A DNA stretch of 64,000 nt from Pelomonas sp. CA6 (GTDB lineage: Bacteria > Pseudomonadota > Gammaproteobacteria > Burkholderiales > Burkholderiaceae_C): the NCBI RefSeq assembly GCF_022549225.1, contig NZ_JAKZFD010000001.1:124001-188000 (forward strand), read 5' to 3'. Below the pieces are notes generated by a model. That model did no database searches. It was not told the origin of the DNA and worked only from the letters and a program-made list of their open reading frames with translations. Each line of letters opens with the position of its first letter. The first letter of the stretch is position 1. Position numbers and translations under genes: made by a program. Below are positions 36,753 to 46,131 of the stretch, one piece after another.

Positions 36753-37817
36753 ATGCTCTACCGTGAGAACGGCCAGTTCAAGTCCAGCTACCGCGCGGAC
36801 CAGCAGATCTTCCCGATCGCGCAGGACCGCTGGGCCATCCTGGCCCTGATCGCGGTGGCCTTCGTCGGCGTGCCCCTGATGGCCAACGAGTACCTGCTGC
36901 GCGCGATCTTCATTCCCTTCCTGATCCTGTCGCTGGCGGCGCTGGGGCTGAACATCCTGGTCGGCTACTGCGGGCAGATCTCGCTGGGCACGGGCGGCTT
37001 CATGGCCGTGGGGGCCTATGCGGCCTACAACTTCCTGGTGCGCGTGGACGGCATGCCGCCGGTGATCGCCATCCTGCTGGGCGGGCTGGCGTCGACGGTG
37101 GTGGGGGTGTTCTTCGGCATCCCGTCGCTGCGCATTCGCGGGCTCTACCTGGCGGTGGCCACGCTGGCGGCGCAGTTCTTTTGCGACTGGGCCTTTCTGC
37201 GCATCAAGTGGCTGACCCACGACTCCTCGTCGGGCTCGGTCAGCGTGTCCAACCTGAGCGCCTTCGGGCTGCCGGTGGAAACGCCGGTGCAGAAGTACCT
37301 GCTCTGCCTGAGCTTCATCACGCTGTTCGCGCTGGGCGCGAAGAACCTGGTGCGCGGCCACATCGGCCGCAGCTGGATGGCGATGCGCGACATGGACGTG
37401 GCCGCCGCGGTGATCGGCATCCGGCCGGTGCACGCCAAGCTCAGCGCCTTTGCGGTCAGCAGCTTCATCGTCGGCGTGGCCGGCGCGTTGTGGGGCTTCG
37501 TGCACCTGGGCTCGTGGGAGCCGGCGGCGTTCTCGATCGACCGCTCCTTCCAGCTGCTGTTCATGGTCATCATCGGCGGCCTGGGCTCCATCATGGGCAG
37601 CTTCTTCGGTGCCGCCTTCATCGTCGTGCTGCCCATCCTGCTGGACAGCCTGCCGTACTGGCTGGGCATCCCGATCGACACCGCGCTGGCCTCGCACCTG
37701 ACCTACATGATCTTCGGCGCGCTGATTGTCTTCTTCCTGATCGTCGAACCGCACGGCATCGCCCGGCTGTGGTCCACGGCCAAGGAGAAGCTGCGCCTGT
37801 GGCCTTTCCCGCACTGA
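36753..37817 (+). CDS. Liv-type ABC permease (LivM type)
   Basis: The second permease subunit, with 354 residues. It has about 45 cytosolic residues at the N-terminus and then multiple membrane segments. LivM motifs are present: LGLNILVGYCGQISLGTGGFMAVGAY, SLRIRGLYLAVATLAAQF and AMRDMDVAAAVIGI, the EAA-like ATPase-contact loop. The C-terminal VEPHGIARLW is also typical. AAGGAGAA precedes the start. The LivH gene is 33 bases upstream, and the binding-protein gene follows after 85 bases. Confidence 0.93.
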   Translation: MLYRENGQFKSSYRADQQIFPIAQDRWAILALIAVAFVGVPLMANEYLLRAIFIPFLILSLAALGLNILVGYCGQISLGTGGFMAVGAYAAYNFLVRVDGMPPVIAILLGGLASTVVGVFFGIPSLRIRGLYLAVATLAAQFFCDWAFLRIKWLTHDSSSGSVSVSNLSAFGLPVETPVQKYLLCLSFITLFALGAKNLVRGHIGRSWMAMRDMDVAAAVIGIRPVHAKLSAFAVSSFIVGVAGALWGFVHLGSWEPAAFSIDRSFQLLFMVIIGGLGSIMGSFFGAAFIVVLPILLDSLPYWLGIPIDTALASHLTYMIFGALIVFFLIVEPHGIARLWSTAKEKLRLWPFPH

Positions 37818-37902
37818 GGCCTTCGGGCGCTCCTCCCTTCTCCACGCGTTCTCTTCACTTCAACACAGACAGCGGCACCACCAGCCCAACAAGGAGACAG
37901 AC

Positions 37903-39222
37903 ATGAAGTTGAAAGCACTGGTCCTCTCGGTTCTCTCCCTCCTGAGCGTCGCCGGCACGGGGTCGGCCCAGGCCCAGGCCAAGGAGCAGTTCTTCCCGCT
38001 GCTGGTCTACCGCACCGGGCCCTATGCGCCCAACGGCACGCCCTGGGCCAACGGCAAGCAGGATTACCTGAAGATGGTCAACGCGCGCGACGGCGGCGTG
38101 AACGGCGTCAAGCTGGCCTACGAAGAATGCGAGACCGGTTACGCCACCGACAAGGGCGTGGAGTGCTACGAGCGCCTGAAGGGCAAGACCAACACGCTGT
38201 TCGACCCGCAGGCCACCGGCATCACCTTCGCGCTGACCGACAAGGTGCAGACCGACAAGATCCCGCTGATCACGCTGGGCTACGGCCTGGCGGCCAGCCA
38301 GGACGGCGGCGTGTTCAAGTGGAACTTCCCGCTGATGGGCAGCTACTGGACCGCGGCGGACATCCTGATCCAGCACATCGGCAAGCTCAATGGCGGGCTG
38401 GACAAGCTCAAGGGCAAGAAGATCGCGCTGGTCTACCACGACAGCCCCTTCGGCAAGGAACCCATGCCGCTGCTGGACGAGCGTTCGCGCACCCATGGCT
38501 TCGAGCTGGTGAAGATCCCGGTGACCGCGCCGGGCGTGGAGCAGAAGTCGGCCTGGCTGCAGGTGCGCCAGCAGCGCCCCGACTACGTGCTGCTGTGGGG
38601 CTGGGGCGTGATGAACTCCACCGCGCTGAAGGAGGCCCAGGCCACCGGCTATCCGCGCGACAAGATGTTCGGCGTCTGGTGGGCCGGCGCCGAGCCGGAC
38701 GTCAAGGACGTGGGCGAGGGCGCCAAGGGCTACCACGCGCTGGCGCTGAACACCTCCGGCCAGCAGCCCAAGGTGATCCAGGACATCCTGAAGTTCGTCC
38801 ATGAGAAGGGGCAGGGCACGGGGCCCAAGGACGAGGTCGGCTCGGTGCTCTACACCCGCGGCGTGATCATCCAGGCATTGGGCGTGGAGGCCGTGCGCCG
38901 CGCGCAGGAGCGCTTCGGCAAGGGCAAGGTCATGAACAGCGAGCAGGTGCGCTGGGGCCTGGAGAACCTGGCGCTGGACGCCAAGGCGCTGGACAAGCTG
39001 GGCCTGACCGGCGTGATCCGGCCGATCAGCACCTCCTGCCAGGACCACATGGGTTCGACCTGGGCGCGCGTGCACACCTGGGACGGCAGCAAGTGGAACT
39101 TCAGCTCCGACTGGTACCAGGCCGACGAACAGATCCTCAAGCCGCTGATCAAGGCCGCCGCCGACAAGTACGCGGCGGACAAGAAGCTGACGCGGCGCAC
39201 GCCGGCGGATTGCCAATCCTGA
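37903..39222 (+). CDS. Liv-type ABC transporter periplasmic substrate-binding protein
   Basis: A periplasmic receptor of the type I binding-protein fold. The 439-residue precursor is longer than classical LivK (about 370) and has a Sec signal ending at about QAQA. The mature part has the long form seen in aromatic- and hydrophobic-acid cluster receptors (FPLLVYRTGPYAPNGTPWANG, then KKIALVYHDSPFGKEP). The longer form supports import of something other than leucine; the ligand is unknown. AAGGAGACA precedes the ATG. Two hairpins lie between its stop and livF, a possible way to set the level of this highly needed component. Confidence 0.88.
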   Translation: MKLKALVLSVLSLLSVAGTGSAQAQAKEQFFPLLVYRTGPYAPNGTPWANGKQDYLKMVNARDGGVNGVKLAYEECETGYATDKGVECYERLKGKTNTLFDPQATGITFALTDKVQTDKIPLITLGYGLAASQDGGVFKWNFPLMGSYWTAADILIQHIGKLNGGLDKLKGKKIALVYHDSPFGKEPMPLLDERSRTHGFELVKIPVTAPGVEQKSAWLQVRQQRPDYVLLWGWGVMNSTALKEAQATGYPRDKMFGVWWAGAEPDVKDVGEGAKGYHALALNTSGQQPKVIQDILKFVHEKGQGTGPKDEVGSVLYTRGVIIQALGVEAVRRAQERFGKGKVMNSEQVRWGLENLALDAKALDKLGLTGVIRPISTSCQDHMGSTWARVHTWDGSKWNFSSDWYQADEQILKPLIKAAADKYAADKKLTRRTPADCQS

Positions 39223-39263
39223 GGGCGGGCCTCACTCCGTAATTTCTTTCGTTCCCACCCCTG

Positions 39264-39303
39264 TCCCCTCCCCGAGGGGAGGGGGACTCTCCGCGAAGAG
39301 TCC
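39264..39303 (+). other. Two adjacent hairpins between the binding protein and LivF genes
   Basis: The first is CCCCTCCCC/GGGGAGGGG at 39265-39284. The second is GGACTCT-ccgcga-AGAGTCC at 39284-39303, with seven perfect pairs. Neither has a T tract. They look like processing or RNA-stabilising structures, or a weak attenuator, rather than an efficient terminator. Confidence 0.55.
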
Positions 39304-39349
39304 TCCGTCGAGCGCCGCGCGCGGCGTTCGCCTGAGTCGAAGGACAGCT

Positions 39350-40156
39350 ATGAGCAACATTCTTCTGAACGTCAACGGCATCGAGGTCATCTACAACCAC
39401 GTGATCCTGGTGCTCAAGGGCGTGTCGCTACAGGTGCGCGAGGGCTCGGTGGTGGCGCTGCTGGGCGGCAACGGCGCGGGCAAGACGACGACGCTGCGCG
39501 CCGTCTCCAACCTGCTGGCCGGCGAGCGCGGCGAGGTGACCAAGGGCAGCATCGAGCTGCGCGGCGAGCGCATCGAGCAGCTCAGCACTTCGGCCATGGT
39601 GGAGCGCGGCGTGGTGCAGGTGATGGAAGGCCGGCATTGCTTCGCCCACCTCAGCATCGAGGAGAACCTGCTCACCGGCGCCTACACCCGCAAGGACGGC
39701 AAGGCCGCGGTCGCGCAGACGCTGGAGAAGGTCTACAACTATTTCCCCCGGCTGAAGACGCGCCGCGGCAGCCAGGCGGCCTACACCTCGGGCGGCGAGC
39801 AGCAGATGTGCGCGATCGGCCGCGCGCTGATGGCCAATCCCAAGATGGTGCTGCTGGACGAGCCCTCGATGGGTCTGGCGCCGCAGATCGTCGAAGAGGT
39901 GTTCGAGATCGTCAAAGACCTCAACAGCAAGGAAGGCACGACCTTTTTGCTCGCCGAGCAGAACACCAACATGGCGCTGCGCTATGCCGACTACGGCTAC
40001 ATCCTGGAGAGCGGCCGCGTGGTGATGGACGGCGAGGCCCAGGCCTTGCGCGAGAACGAGGACGTGCGCGAGTTCTATCTGGGCATGGGCGGCGGCGACC
40101 GTAAGAGCTTCAAGGACGTGAAGAGCTACAAGCGGCGCAAGCGCTGGCTGGCCTGA
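39350..40156 (+). CDS. Liv-type ABC transporter ATPase (LivF type)
   Basis: The second ATPase of the importer, with 268 residues. Walker A is GGNGAGKTT, the signature is TSGGEQQMCAIGRAL, and Walker B is MVLLDEPSMGLAP; the H-loop region is LLAEQNTNMALRYADYGYIL. The C-terminal basic tail (KSYKRRKRWLA) extends beyond typical LivF (about 235-240 residues) and is shared by homologues in similar ligase-linked clusters, as recalled rather than checked. The start is the ATG at 39350; the upstream GAAGGA is a usable ribosome site. Confidence 0.92.
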   Translation: MSNILLNVNGIEVIYNHVILVLKGVSLQVREGSVVALLGGNGAGKTTTLRAVSNLLAGERGEVTKGSIELRGERIEQLSTSAMVERGVVQVMEGRHCFAHLSIEENLLTGAYTRKDGKAAVAQTLEKVYNYFPRLKTRRGSQAAYTSGGEQQMCAIGRALMANPKMVLLDEPSMGLAPQIVEEVFEIVKDLNSKEGTTFLLAEQNTNMALRYADYGYILESGRVVMDGEAQALRENEDVREFYLGMGGGDRKSFKDVKSYKRRKRWLA

Positions 40157-40191
40157 CCCGCGCCCGTGCCGGCTGAGGCCGCGACACGGCG

Positions 40192-40228
40192 ATATGGCGA
40201 CATGGCGACATGGCTCTGTCCAGCCATG
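40192..40228 (+). repeat. Short tandem 8-base repeats and hairpin upstream of the small hypothetical gene
   Basis: Three imperfect units of ATATGGCG/ACATGGCG/ACATGGCT run from 40192 to 40215. The last overlaps a perfect CATGGCT-N6-AGCCATG stem at 40209-40228. Function unknown; it could affect translation of the gene starting at 40266. Confidence 0.42.
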
Positions 40229-40265
40229 GAAGCAGCACCGGGGTGGCGGTGCGAGGGAGACCGTG

Positions 40266-40562
40266 ATGAGCGAGGACTGGGGTTTTGCATTGCCGGCCTT
40301 CAAGCCGGAGGAGGCGCTGCAGCGGCTGCGGCGCGATCTGCGCGAGCTCGGGCTGGTGGAGCGCGCGGGGGTGTTCGAACAGCGCGGCAGCGCGATCGTG
40401 CGCGCCGCGGTGGACGGCGAGCGGCTGAAGGTGGCACTGGTCAGAAAGCCGGCGCGCTCGCCCGACTGGGTGGAGCGCACGCTGAAGGACAGCGCGCAGT
40501 TGCGTGATTTCGTGGCCCAGGTGAAGAGGGATTTGTCCCGCTGGAGTGAAGCCCATGAGTGA
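40266..40562 (+). CDS. Small conserved-looking hypothetical protein between livF and the ligase gene
   Basis: A 98-residue soluble protein with no signal or membrane segment. It has an N-terminal FALPAFKPEEALQRLRRDLRELGLVER and a central strand pair (FEQRGSAIVRAAVDGERLKVALVRKP). The C-terminal helix includes LRDFVAQVKRDLSRWSE. This alpha-beta-beta-alpha layout resembles no enzyme I can name. Translation is coupled: its stop lies eight bases inside the next gene, the phenylacetate-CoA ligase-like protein. That suggests a partner or regulator of that enzyme. The ATG at 40266 is preceded by GGGAGACCGTG. Confidence 0.66.
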   Translation: MSEDWGFALPAFKPEEALQRLRRDLRELGLVERAGVFEQRGSAIVRAAVDGERLKVALVRKPARSPDWVERTLKDSAQLRDFVAQVKRDLSRWSEAHE

Positions 40563-41817
40563 GTATTTCGACGCCCTGGAGACGCGCGACCCGCAGGCGC
40601 GCGAGGCGGCGCTGATGGCCGCGCTGCCGACCCAGCTGGCCCATGCGCGCCGCCAGACCTCGGCCTTCGCCGAGCTGCTGGCCGATGTCGATCCGCAGCA
40701 GGTGCGCTCGCGCGAGGCGCTGGCCCGGCTGCCGGTGACGCGCAAGAGCGAGCTGCTGGCGCGCCAGCAGGCGCAGCGCGCGCAGGACCCCTTCGGCGGC
40801 TTTGCCGCGATCGGCTGGCAGGGGCTGCGCCACCCGGGCGGCGCGCGCCGGGTGTTCCAGTCGCCGGGCACCATTTACGAACCCGAGGGCCGAGCGCCGG
40901 ACTACTGGCGCATGGCGCGCGCGCTGCATGCGGCGGGGCTGCGCGGCGGCGAGCTGGTGCACAACAGCTTCAGCTACCACCTGACCCCGGCCGGCGCGAT
41001 GATGGAAGGCGGCGCGCATGCGCTCGGATGCACCGTGTTCGCGGGTGGCGTGGGCAACACCGAGCTGCAGCTGCAGGCGGTCGCGGAACTGCGCCCGCAG
41101 GCCTACGCCGGCACGCCCAGCTTCTTGAAGATCATGGTGGACAAGGCGGCCGAGCAGGGCCAGCCCCTGACCATCACCAAGGCCCTGGTCAGCGGCGAGG
41201 CCTTCCCGCCCTCGCTGCGCGACTGGCTGGCCCAGCGCGGCATCGCGGGCTATCAGTGCTATGCCACCGCCGACCTGGGGCTGATCGCCTACGAGACCCG
41301 CGCTCGAGAGGGGCTGGTGATTGACGAAGACGTGATCGTCGAGATCGTGCGGCCCGGCAGCGGCGAGCCGGTGCCCGACGGCGAAGTCGGCGAACTGGTG
41401 GTGACCACGCTGAATCCCGACTATCCGCTGATCCGCTTCGGCACCGGCGATCTGTCGGCCATCCTGCCCGGTGCCTGCCCCACGGGGCGTACCAACCGCC
41501 GCATCAAAGGCTGGATGGGCCGCGCCGACCAGAGCGCCAAGGTGCGCGGCATGTTCGTCCATGCCGGCCAGGTCGCCGAGATCCTGCGCCGTCACCCCGA
41601 GGCGCGGCGCGGCCGCCTGGTTGTCGAAGGCGAGATGGCCAACGACCGCATGACGCTGAAGGTGGAAATCGCCGCCCCCGCGGTCGATGGGCTGGCCGCG
41701 GCGCTGGCCGACAGCATCCGCGACGTCACCAAGCTGCGCGGCGAGGTGCAGCTCGTGGCGCCGGGCAGCCTGCCCAACGATGGCAAGGTGATCGAGGACG
41801 CGCGCCGCTACGAGTGA
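40555..41817 (+). CDS. Phenylacetate-CoA ligase-like protein (PaaK family)
   Basis: An AMP-forming aryl-acid CoA ligase relative of 420 residues. Recognisable features are RLPVTRKSELLARQ, FSYHLTPAGAMMEGGAHALGC and the adenylate-binding CYATADLGLIAYE. VTTLNPDYPLIRFGTGDLSA and a compact C-terminal domain (GRADQSAKVRGMFVHAGQV) follow. The canonical SSGTTG phosphate loop is replaced by FQSPGTIYEPEG, so activity may be altered or specialised. It ends the Liv-type operon that begins with another acyl-CoA ligase. The substrate is unknown. Confidence 0.84.
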   Translation: MSEYFDALETRDPQAREAALMAALPTQLAHARRQTSAFAELLADVDPQQVRSREALARLPVTRKSELLARQQAQRAQDPFGGFAAIGWQGLRHPGGARRVFQSPGTIYEPEGRAPDYWRMARALHAAGLRGGELVHNSFSYHLTPAGAMMEGGAHALGCTVFAGGVGNTELQLQAVAELRPQAYAGTPSFLKIMVDKAAEQGQPLTITKALVSGEAFPPSLRDWLAQRGIAGYQCYATADLGLIAYETRAREGLVIDEDVIVEIVRPGSGEPVPDGEVGELVVTTLNPDYPLIRFGTGDLSAILPGACPTGRTNRRIKGWMGRADQSAKVRGMFVHAGQVAEILRRHPEARRGRLVVEGEMANDRMTLKVEIAAPAVDGLAAALADSIRDVTKLRGEVQLVAPGSLPNDGKVIEDARRYE

Positions 41818-41836
41818 ACGGCGCCGCCGTGCCCGT

Positions 41837-42223
41837 TCATTCCTGGCCTTCGTCCGGGTCCGGCAGTTCCTGGACCACGAAGTGCTTGCGCACCGGCTCC
41901 AGTACCTCGAACTCGCCGACGAAACCCGGCGGGATCAGCGCCGCGTCGCCGGCCGCCAGCTCGGTGTAGCGGCCCGAGGGCTCGTGCAGCCGCAGCCGCC
42001 CCTGCAGCACCTGGAAGAACTCCTGCTTGCGCGGGCCGAAGGCGATGCGCCAGCGTCCGGGCTCGCAGGCCCAGACACCGCAGCTCAGGCCCTGGGCCTC
42101 GTGCTCGGTCCAGGTCTGGCGCAGCGGAGCGCCGAGCACGCGGCGGTCGGGGCGCGGCTGGTCGAGCTGCGGTTGGCCCTGGGCCAGGCCAAGGCGGAGG
42201 ATGGCGGGAGGGGGATGGTCCAT
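41837..42223 (-). CDS. Cupin domain protein (DUF861/cupin_3 type)
   Basis: A single-domain cupin of 128 residues: GVWACEPGRWRIAF, QEFFQVLQGRLRL and an AAGDAALIPPGFVGEFEVLEP second motif. The subgroup resembles (S)-ureidoglycine aminohydrolase/EutQ-like cupins, which have varied or unknown roles. Metal-ligand His residues of the first motif are not obvious. It converges with the ligase gene, separated by 19 bases, and diverges from the Bug receptor. The ATG at 42223 was chosen because residues upstream of it are Arg-rich and not conserved-looking. Confidence 0.72.
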   Translation of the reverse strand: MDHPPPAILRLGLAQGQPQLDQPRPDRRVLGAPLRQTWTEHEAQGLSCGVWACEPGRWRIAFGPRKQEFFQVLQGRLRLHEPSGRYTELAAGDAALIPPGFVGEFEVLEPVRKHFVVQELPDPDEGQE

Positions 42224-42342
42224 CACGGGATTCTCGCGCCTGCCGCCGCGGCGAGACCCTGCCCGCGTATTTGCCGATGTGCGCCGCATGCCAGAGCGCA
42301 CTAGCATGCGCGCTGCAAGCACCACACACCAGGAGACAAGTC

Positions 42343-43311
42343 ATGAAGAAGACCTTGCTGGCGGCGCTGGCCGTGCTGAGCTGCGGCGCGGCCTGGGCGG
42401 ACTACCCTGAGAAGCCGGTGACCCTCGTCGTGCCCTTCTCGGCGGGCGGCCCCACCGACAAAGTGGCGCGCGACCTGGCCGAGGCGATGCGCAAGCCGCT
42501 CAACGCGACGCTGGTGATCGAGAACGTGGGCGGCGCCGGCGGCACGCTGGGCGCGACGCGCGTGTCCAAGGCCGCCGCCGACGGCTACACGCTGCTGCTG
42601 CACCACGTCAGCATGGCCACCTCGCCTTCGCTCTACCGCAACCTGGGCTACAAGACGCTGGACGACTTCGAGTACCTGGGCATGATCAATGAGGTGCCGA
42701 TGACGCTGATCGGCCGCCCCACAATGCCGGCCGGCAGCTATGCCGAGCTGTCCAAGTGGATCGATGCGAACCGGGGCAAGATCAACCTGGCCAACGCCGG
42801 CCTGGGCTCGGCCTCGCACCTGTGCGGGCTGCTGTACCAGAGCACGCTGAAAGTGGACATGATCACCGTGCCCTACAAGGGCACGGCGCCGGCGATGACC
42901 GACCTGATCGGCGGCCAGGTCGACCTCATGTGCGACCAGACCACCAACACCACCAGCCAGATCGAGTCCGGCAAGGTCAAGGCCTATGCGGTCACGACCA
43001 CCAGGCGGCTGACGACGCCGGCGCTGGCCAAGCTGCCCACGCTGGACGAGGTGGGGCTGAAGGGCTTCAACGTCAGCATCTGGCACGGCCTGTACGCCCC
43101 CAAGGGCACGCCCAAGGCGGTGCTGGACAAGCTCAATGCGGCGCTGAAGACCGCGCTGAAGGACGCCGACTTTCACAAGCGCCAGGAGGCGCTGGGCGCG
43201 GTGATCGTGACCGACGCGCGCGTCAACCCGGCCGAGCACAAGAAGTTCGTCGAAGCCGAGATCGCCAAGTGGGGGCCCATCATCAAGGCCGCCGGGCAGT
43301 ACGCGGATTGA
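42343..43311 (+). CDS. Bug/TctC-family periplasmic solute-binding protein
   Basis: A tripartite tricarboxylate transporter receptor of 322 residues with a signal peptide ending at AWA (about residue 19). Family motifs are YPEKPVTLVVPFSAGGPTD, VENVGGAGG-like VIENVGGAGGTLG, ADGYTLL, and VPYKGTAPAMTDLIGGQVDL. These receptors bind carboxylates and are very numerous in Burkholderiales. The TctA and TctB membrane partners are not in the window, so this is an orphan receptor. AGGAGA lies upstream of the ATG. The ligand is unknown. Confidence 0.92.
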   Translation: MKKTLLAALAVLSCGAAWADYPEKPVTLVVPFSAGGPTDKVARDLAEAMRKPLNATLVIENVGGAGGTLGATRVSKAAADGYTLLLHHVSMATSPSLYRNLGYKTLDDFEYLGMINEVPMTLIGRPTMPAGSYAELSKWIDANRGKINLANAGLGSASHLCGLLYQSTLKVDMITVPYKGTAPAMTDLIGGQVDLMCDQTTNTTSQIESGKVKAYAVTTTRRLTTPALAKLPTLDEVGLKGFNVSIWHGLYAPKGTPKAVLDKLNAALKTALKDADFHKRQEALGAVIVTDARVNPAEHKKFVEAEIAKWGPIIKAAGQYAD

Positions 43312-43351
43312 GCGGAACGCCCGCCCGCGAGGCTGCGCCGGGCGACCGCGC

Positions 43352-43738
43352 TTACTCGGGCGCGCGGCAGACCACGGCCAGCTTGTTGCCGTCCGGATCG
43401 CGGAAGTAGGCGGCGTAGAAGTTGGGGCCATAGTTGCGCAGCCCCGGCTTGCCCTCGTCGCGCCCGCCGGCGGCCAGCGCGGCGGCATGGGTGGCGTCCA
43501 CCTGGGCGCGGGTCGCGGCGCTCAGCGCCACCATGCTGCCGTTGCCGGCGCTGGCGTCCAGCCCGTTGTAGGGCTGGCAGATCCACAGCTGCGTTGGCGC
43601 GCCTTCGCGGTCGGGGCCGTAGCCCACCATCTCGTCGTCGGCATAGCGGGCCTTCAGGCCCAGCGGCGCCAGCGCCTGGTCGTAGAAGGCCTTGGAGGCC
43701 TGGCGGTTCTGGCTGCCCAGCGTGATGTACTCGATCAT
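43352..43738 (-). CDS. VOC (glyoxalase/bleomycin resistance) family protein
   Basis: A 128-residue protein with two beta-alpha-beta-beta-beta modules. The starting strand is MIEYITLGSQNRQASKAFYDQAL; NFYAAYFRDPDGNKLAVVC is the terminal signature with a metal-binding Glu/His position replaced. Members include glyoxalases, dioxygenases and antibiotic-binding proteins. The reaction here is not known. It converges with the Bug receptor gene with 40 bases between stops. Confidence 0.82.
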   Translation of the reverse strand: MIEYITLGSQNRQASKAFYDQALAPLGLKARYADDEMVGYGPDREGAPTQLWICQPYNGLDASAGNGSMVALSAATRAQVDATHAAALAAGGRDEGKPGLRNYGPNFYAAYFRDPDGNKLAVVCRAPE

Positions 43739-43815
43739 GGATGTGCTCCCGGAGATCAGGGGTTGGCCGGCTTGCACCGGCAATGAGAGTGCCCGCCGGC
43801 CGCGCCGCGGGGTGT

Positions 43816-44253
43816 TCAGAGCGCGATCGGGATGGTGACCGGGCCGTCGTTGACCAGATGGACCTGCATGTCGGCCCCGAACTCCCCAGTTTCGACGCTG
43901 GGGTGCAGCGCGCGCGCGTGCCGGACGACATGCTCGTACAGCCGCCGTCCCTGCTCGGCCGGCGCCGCGCCGCTGAAGCTGGGTCTGTTGCCGCCCGAGG
44001 TGTCGGCCGCCAGCGTGAACTGCGAGACCACCAGCAGCCCGCCGCCCACGTCCTGCAGGCTGCGGTTCATCTTGCCGGCCTCGTCCGAAAAGATGCGCAG
44101 CTTGAGCACCTTGGCGACCAGCTTCTCGGCCACCGCCTCGTCGTCCTGGGGCTGCGCGCAGACCAGCATCAGCAGCCCCGGGCCTATGCGGCCCGTCACG
44201 ACGGCGCCGACTTCGACGCGCGCCTCCTTCACCCGTTGCAGCACGGCCAGCAT
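43816..44253 (-). CDS. dtd: D-aminoacyl-tRNA deacylase
   Basis: Hydrolyses D-aminoacyl-tRNA, and glycine mischarged on tRNA-Ala, to protect translation. The 145-residue protein has [15 protein letters not shown] at the start and the two active-site motifs [13 protein letters not shown] and [12 protein letters not shown] Gly-cisPro-type end of the fold ([13 protein letters not shown]) follows. Its ATG is one base beyond the stop of the CDF transporter gene, so the two are likely co-transcribed. Confidence 0.95.
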   Translation of the reverse strand: MLAVLQRVKEARVEVGAVVTGRIGPGLLMLVCAQPQDDEAVAEKLVAKVLKLRIFSDEAGKMNRSLQDVGGGLLVVSQFTLAADTSGGNRPSFSGAAPAEQGRRLYEHVVRHARALHPSVETGEFGADMQVHLVNDGPVTIPIAL

Positions 44254-44254
44254 G

Positions 44255-45145
44255 TCAGATCAGGTCCTTGGGATCGTCGAAATGGGCTTCCACATTCATC
44301 GGCAGCAGCTGTATCGTCGCGCGCAGCCCCGGCACCGCGCTCATCAGCGCCTGCTCCACCGAATTGCGCACCGCCGCGGCGCGCCCCAGGCTCCAGTGCG
44401 ACGGCATGTGCATGTGCAGGTCCACATAGCGCCGCTGTCCGGCGCTGCGGGTGTGCAGATGGTCGAAGCGTATCGTGTGATGCTCGAACTCCGCCAGCAC
44501 CTCGCGGATGCGTGTCTGCGCGTCGTCGTCCAGCGCCTGGTCCATCAGCCCGTCGGCCGATCGGCGCAGCAGGTGGGCGGCTTCGCGCAAGATGTTCAGC
44601 GCCACCAGGATGGCCATCAGCGGGTCCAGCCACTGCCAGCCGGTCAGCATCACGCCCAGCAGGCCCACGACCACGCCCACCGAGGTCCAGACGTCGGTGA
44701 ACAGATGGCGCGCATCGGCCTCCAGCGCGATGGAGTGATGGGCGCGTGCCGCCCGCAGCATGTAGAAGGCCAGCACGCCGTTGAGCACCGAGCTGGCCAC
44801 CGAAAGTCCCAGGCCCAGCCCCAGCGATTCCAGCGGCACCGGGCTGATCCAGCGGTGCACCGCCGCCCAGATGATGCCCAGCGCCGCGGCGAGGATGAGC
44901 ACGCCCTCGAAGCCGCTGGAGAAGTACTCGGCCTTGTGGTGGCCGTAGGGGTGGTCCTCGTCGGGCGGGCGCTGGGCGATCGTCACCATGGCCAGCCCGA
45001 AGGTCGCGCCGGCCAGGTTGACCAGCGATTCCAGCGCGTCCGACAGCAGGCTGACCGAGTCGGTCCACCACCAGGCGGCGGTCTTCAGCGCGATGGTCGC
45101 CAGGGCCGCGGCGACGGAGAGTTTGAGATAGCTCTGGACTCGCAT
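44255..45145 (-). CDS. Cation diffusion facilitator metal exporter (FieF/CzcD type)
   Basis: An inner membrane proton-coupled exporter of divalent metals such as Zn or Fe. The 296-residue protein has six predicted membrane helices. The metal site includes [16 protein letters not shown] in helix 2 and the [14 protein letters not shown] motif in helix 5. The binuclear HHKAEY loop is present, and the cytoplasmic C-terminal domain contains [18 protein letters not shown]. It is near the typical length (about 300). Its stop adjoins the dtd start. The metal specificity cannot be decided. Confidence 0.92.
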   Translation of the reverse strand: MRVQSYLKLSVAAALATIALKTAAWWWTDSVSLLSDALESLVNLAGATFGLAMVTIAQRPPDEDHPYGHHKAEYFSSGFEGVLILAAALGIIWAAVHRWISPVPLESLGLGLGLSVASSVLNGVLAFYMLRAARAHHSIALEADARHLFTDVWTSVGVVVGLLGVMLTGWQWLDPLMAILVALNILREAAHLLRRSADGLMDQALDDDAQTRIREVLAEFEHHTIRFDHLHTRSAGQRRYVDLHMHMPSHWSLGRAAAVRNSVEQALMSAVPGLRATIQLLPMNVEAHFDDPKDLI

Positions 45146-45222
45146 CCGGCCATTGTGACCCGAAGTGCCGGAAGGTCCCGCGACCTACAATGCCCGCAGT
45201 TCAACCTCGACACCGGCCCGCC

Positions 45223-46131
45223 ATGAAGCCCGACACCAGCTCCGCCGACCTGAGCCACATCGCCCCGCGCGAGAAGGCCGAGATCCTCTCTCAGGCGCTG
45301 CCCTACATCCGCAAGTTCCACGGCAAGACCATCGTCATCAAGTACGGCGGCAACGCGATGACCGATCCGGCGCTGCAGCAGGACTTCGCCGAGGATGTGG
45401 TGCTGCTCAAGCTGGTCGGGCTGAATCCGGTGGTGGTGCATGGCGGCGGCCCGCAGATCGAGGACGCGCTGAACAAGCTGGGCAAGAAGGGCCACTTCAT
45501 CCAGGGCATGCGCGTGACCGATGAAGAGACCATGAGCGTGGTCGAGTGGGTGCTGGCCGGCGAGGTGCAGCAGGACATCGTCGGCCTGATCAACGTGGCC
45601 GGTGGCAAGGCCGTGGGCCTGACCGGCCGCGATGGCGGCATGATCCGCGCACGCAAGCTCAAGATGCTCGACAAGGATGATCCGAGCAAGGAGCACGACG
45701 TGGGCCAGGTCGGCGACATCGTCTCCGTCGATCCCAGCGTCGTGAAGGCGCTGCAGGACGACCAGTTCATCCCTGTGATCAGCCCGATCGGTTTCGGCGA
45801 GAACAACGAGAGCTACAACATCAACGCCGACGTCGTCGCCGGCAAGCTGGCCGAGGTGCTGAAGGCCGAGAAGCTGGTGCTGCTGACCAACACCCCCGGC
45901 GTGCTGGACAAGCAGGGGAACCTGCTCACCGACCTGTCGGCGCGCGAGATCGACGCGCTGTTCGCCGACGGCACGCTGTCCGGCGGCATGCTGCCCAAGA
46001 TCGCGTCGGCGCTGGACGCGGCGCGCAGCGGCGTGAAGGCGGTGCACATCATCGACGGCCGCGTGCCGCATGCGATGCTGCTGGAGATCCTGTCGGATCA
46101 GGCCTACGGCACGATGATCCGCTCGCATTGA
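45223..46131 (+). CDS. argB: Acetylglutamate kinase
   Basis: Phosphorylates N-acetylglutamate in the second step of arginine synthesis. The 302-residue protein has the amino-acid-kinase fold with [18 protein letters not shown] and [22 protein letters not shown] and [26 protein letters not shown] form the nucleotide- and arginine-binding end. The N-terminal helix before residue 25 suggests the arginine-sensitive hexameric type. The ATG at 45223 is preferred over an in-frame 45190. It diverges from the CDF gene with 77 bases between starts, and its stop overlaps the HAD gene. Confidence 0.97.
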   Translation: MKPDTSSADLSHIAPREKAEILSQALPYIRKFHGKTIVIKYGGNAMTDPALQQDFAEDVVLLKLVGLNPVVVHGGGPQIEDALNKLGKKGHFIQGMRVTDEETMSVVEWVLAGEVQQDIVGLINVAGGKAVGLTGRDGGMIRARKLKMLDKDDPSKEHDVGQVGDIVSVDPSVVKALQDDQFIPVISPIGFGENNESYNINADVVAGKLAEVLKAEKLVLLTNTPGVLDKQGNLLTDLSAREIDALFADGTLSGGMLPKIASALDAARSGVKAVHIIDGRVPHAMLLEILSDQAYGTMIRSH

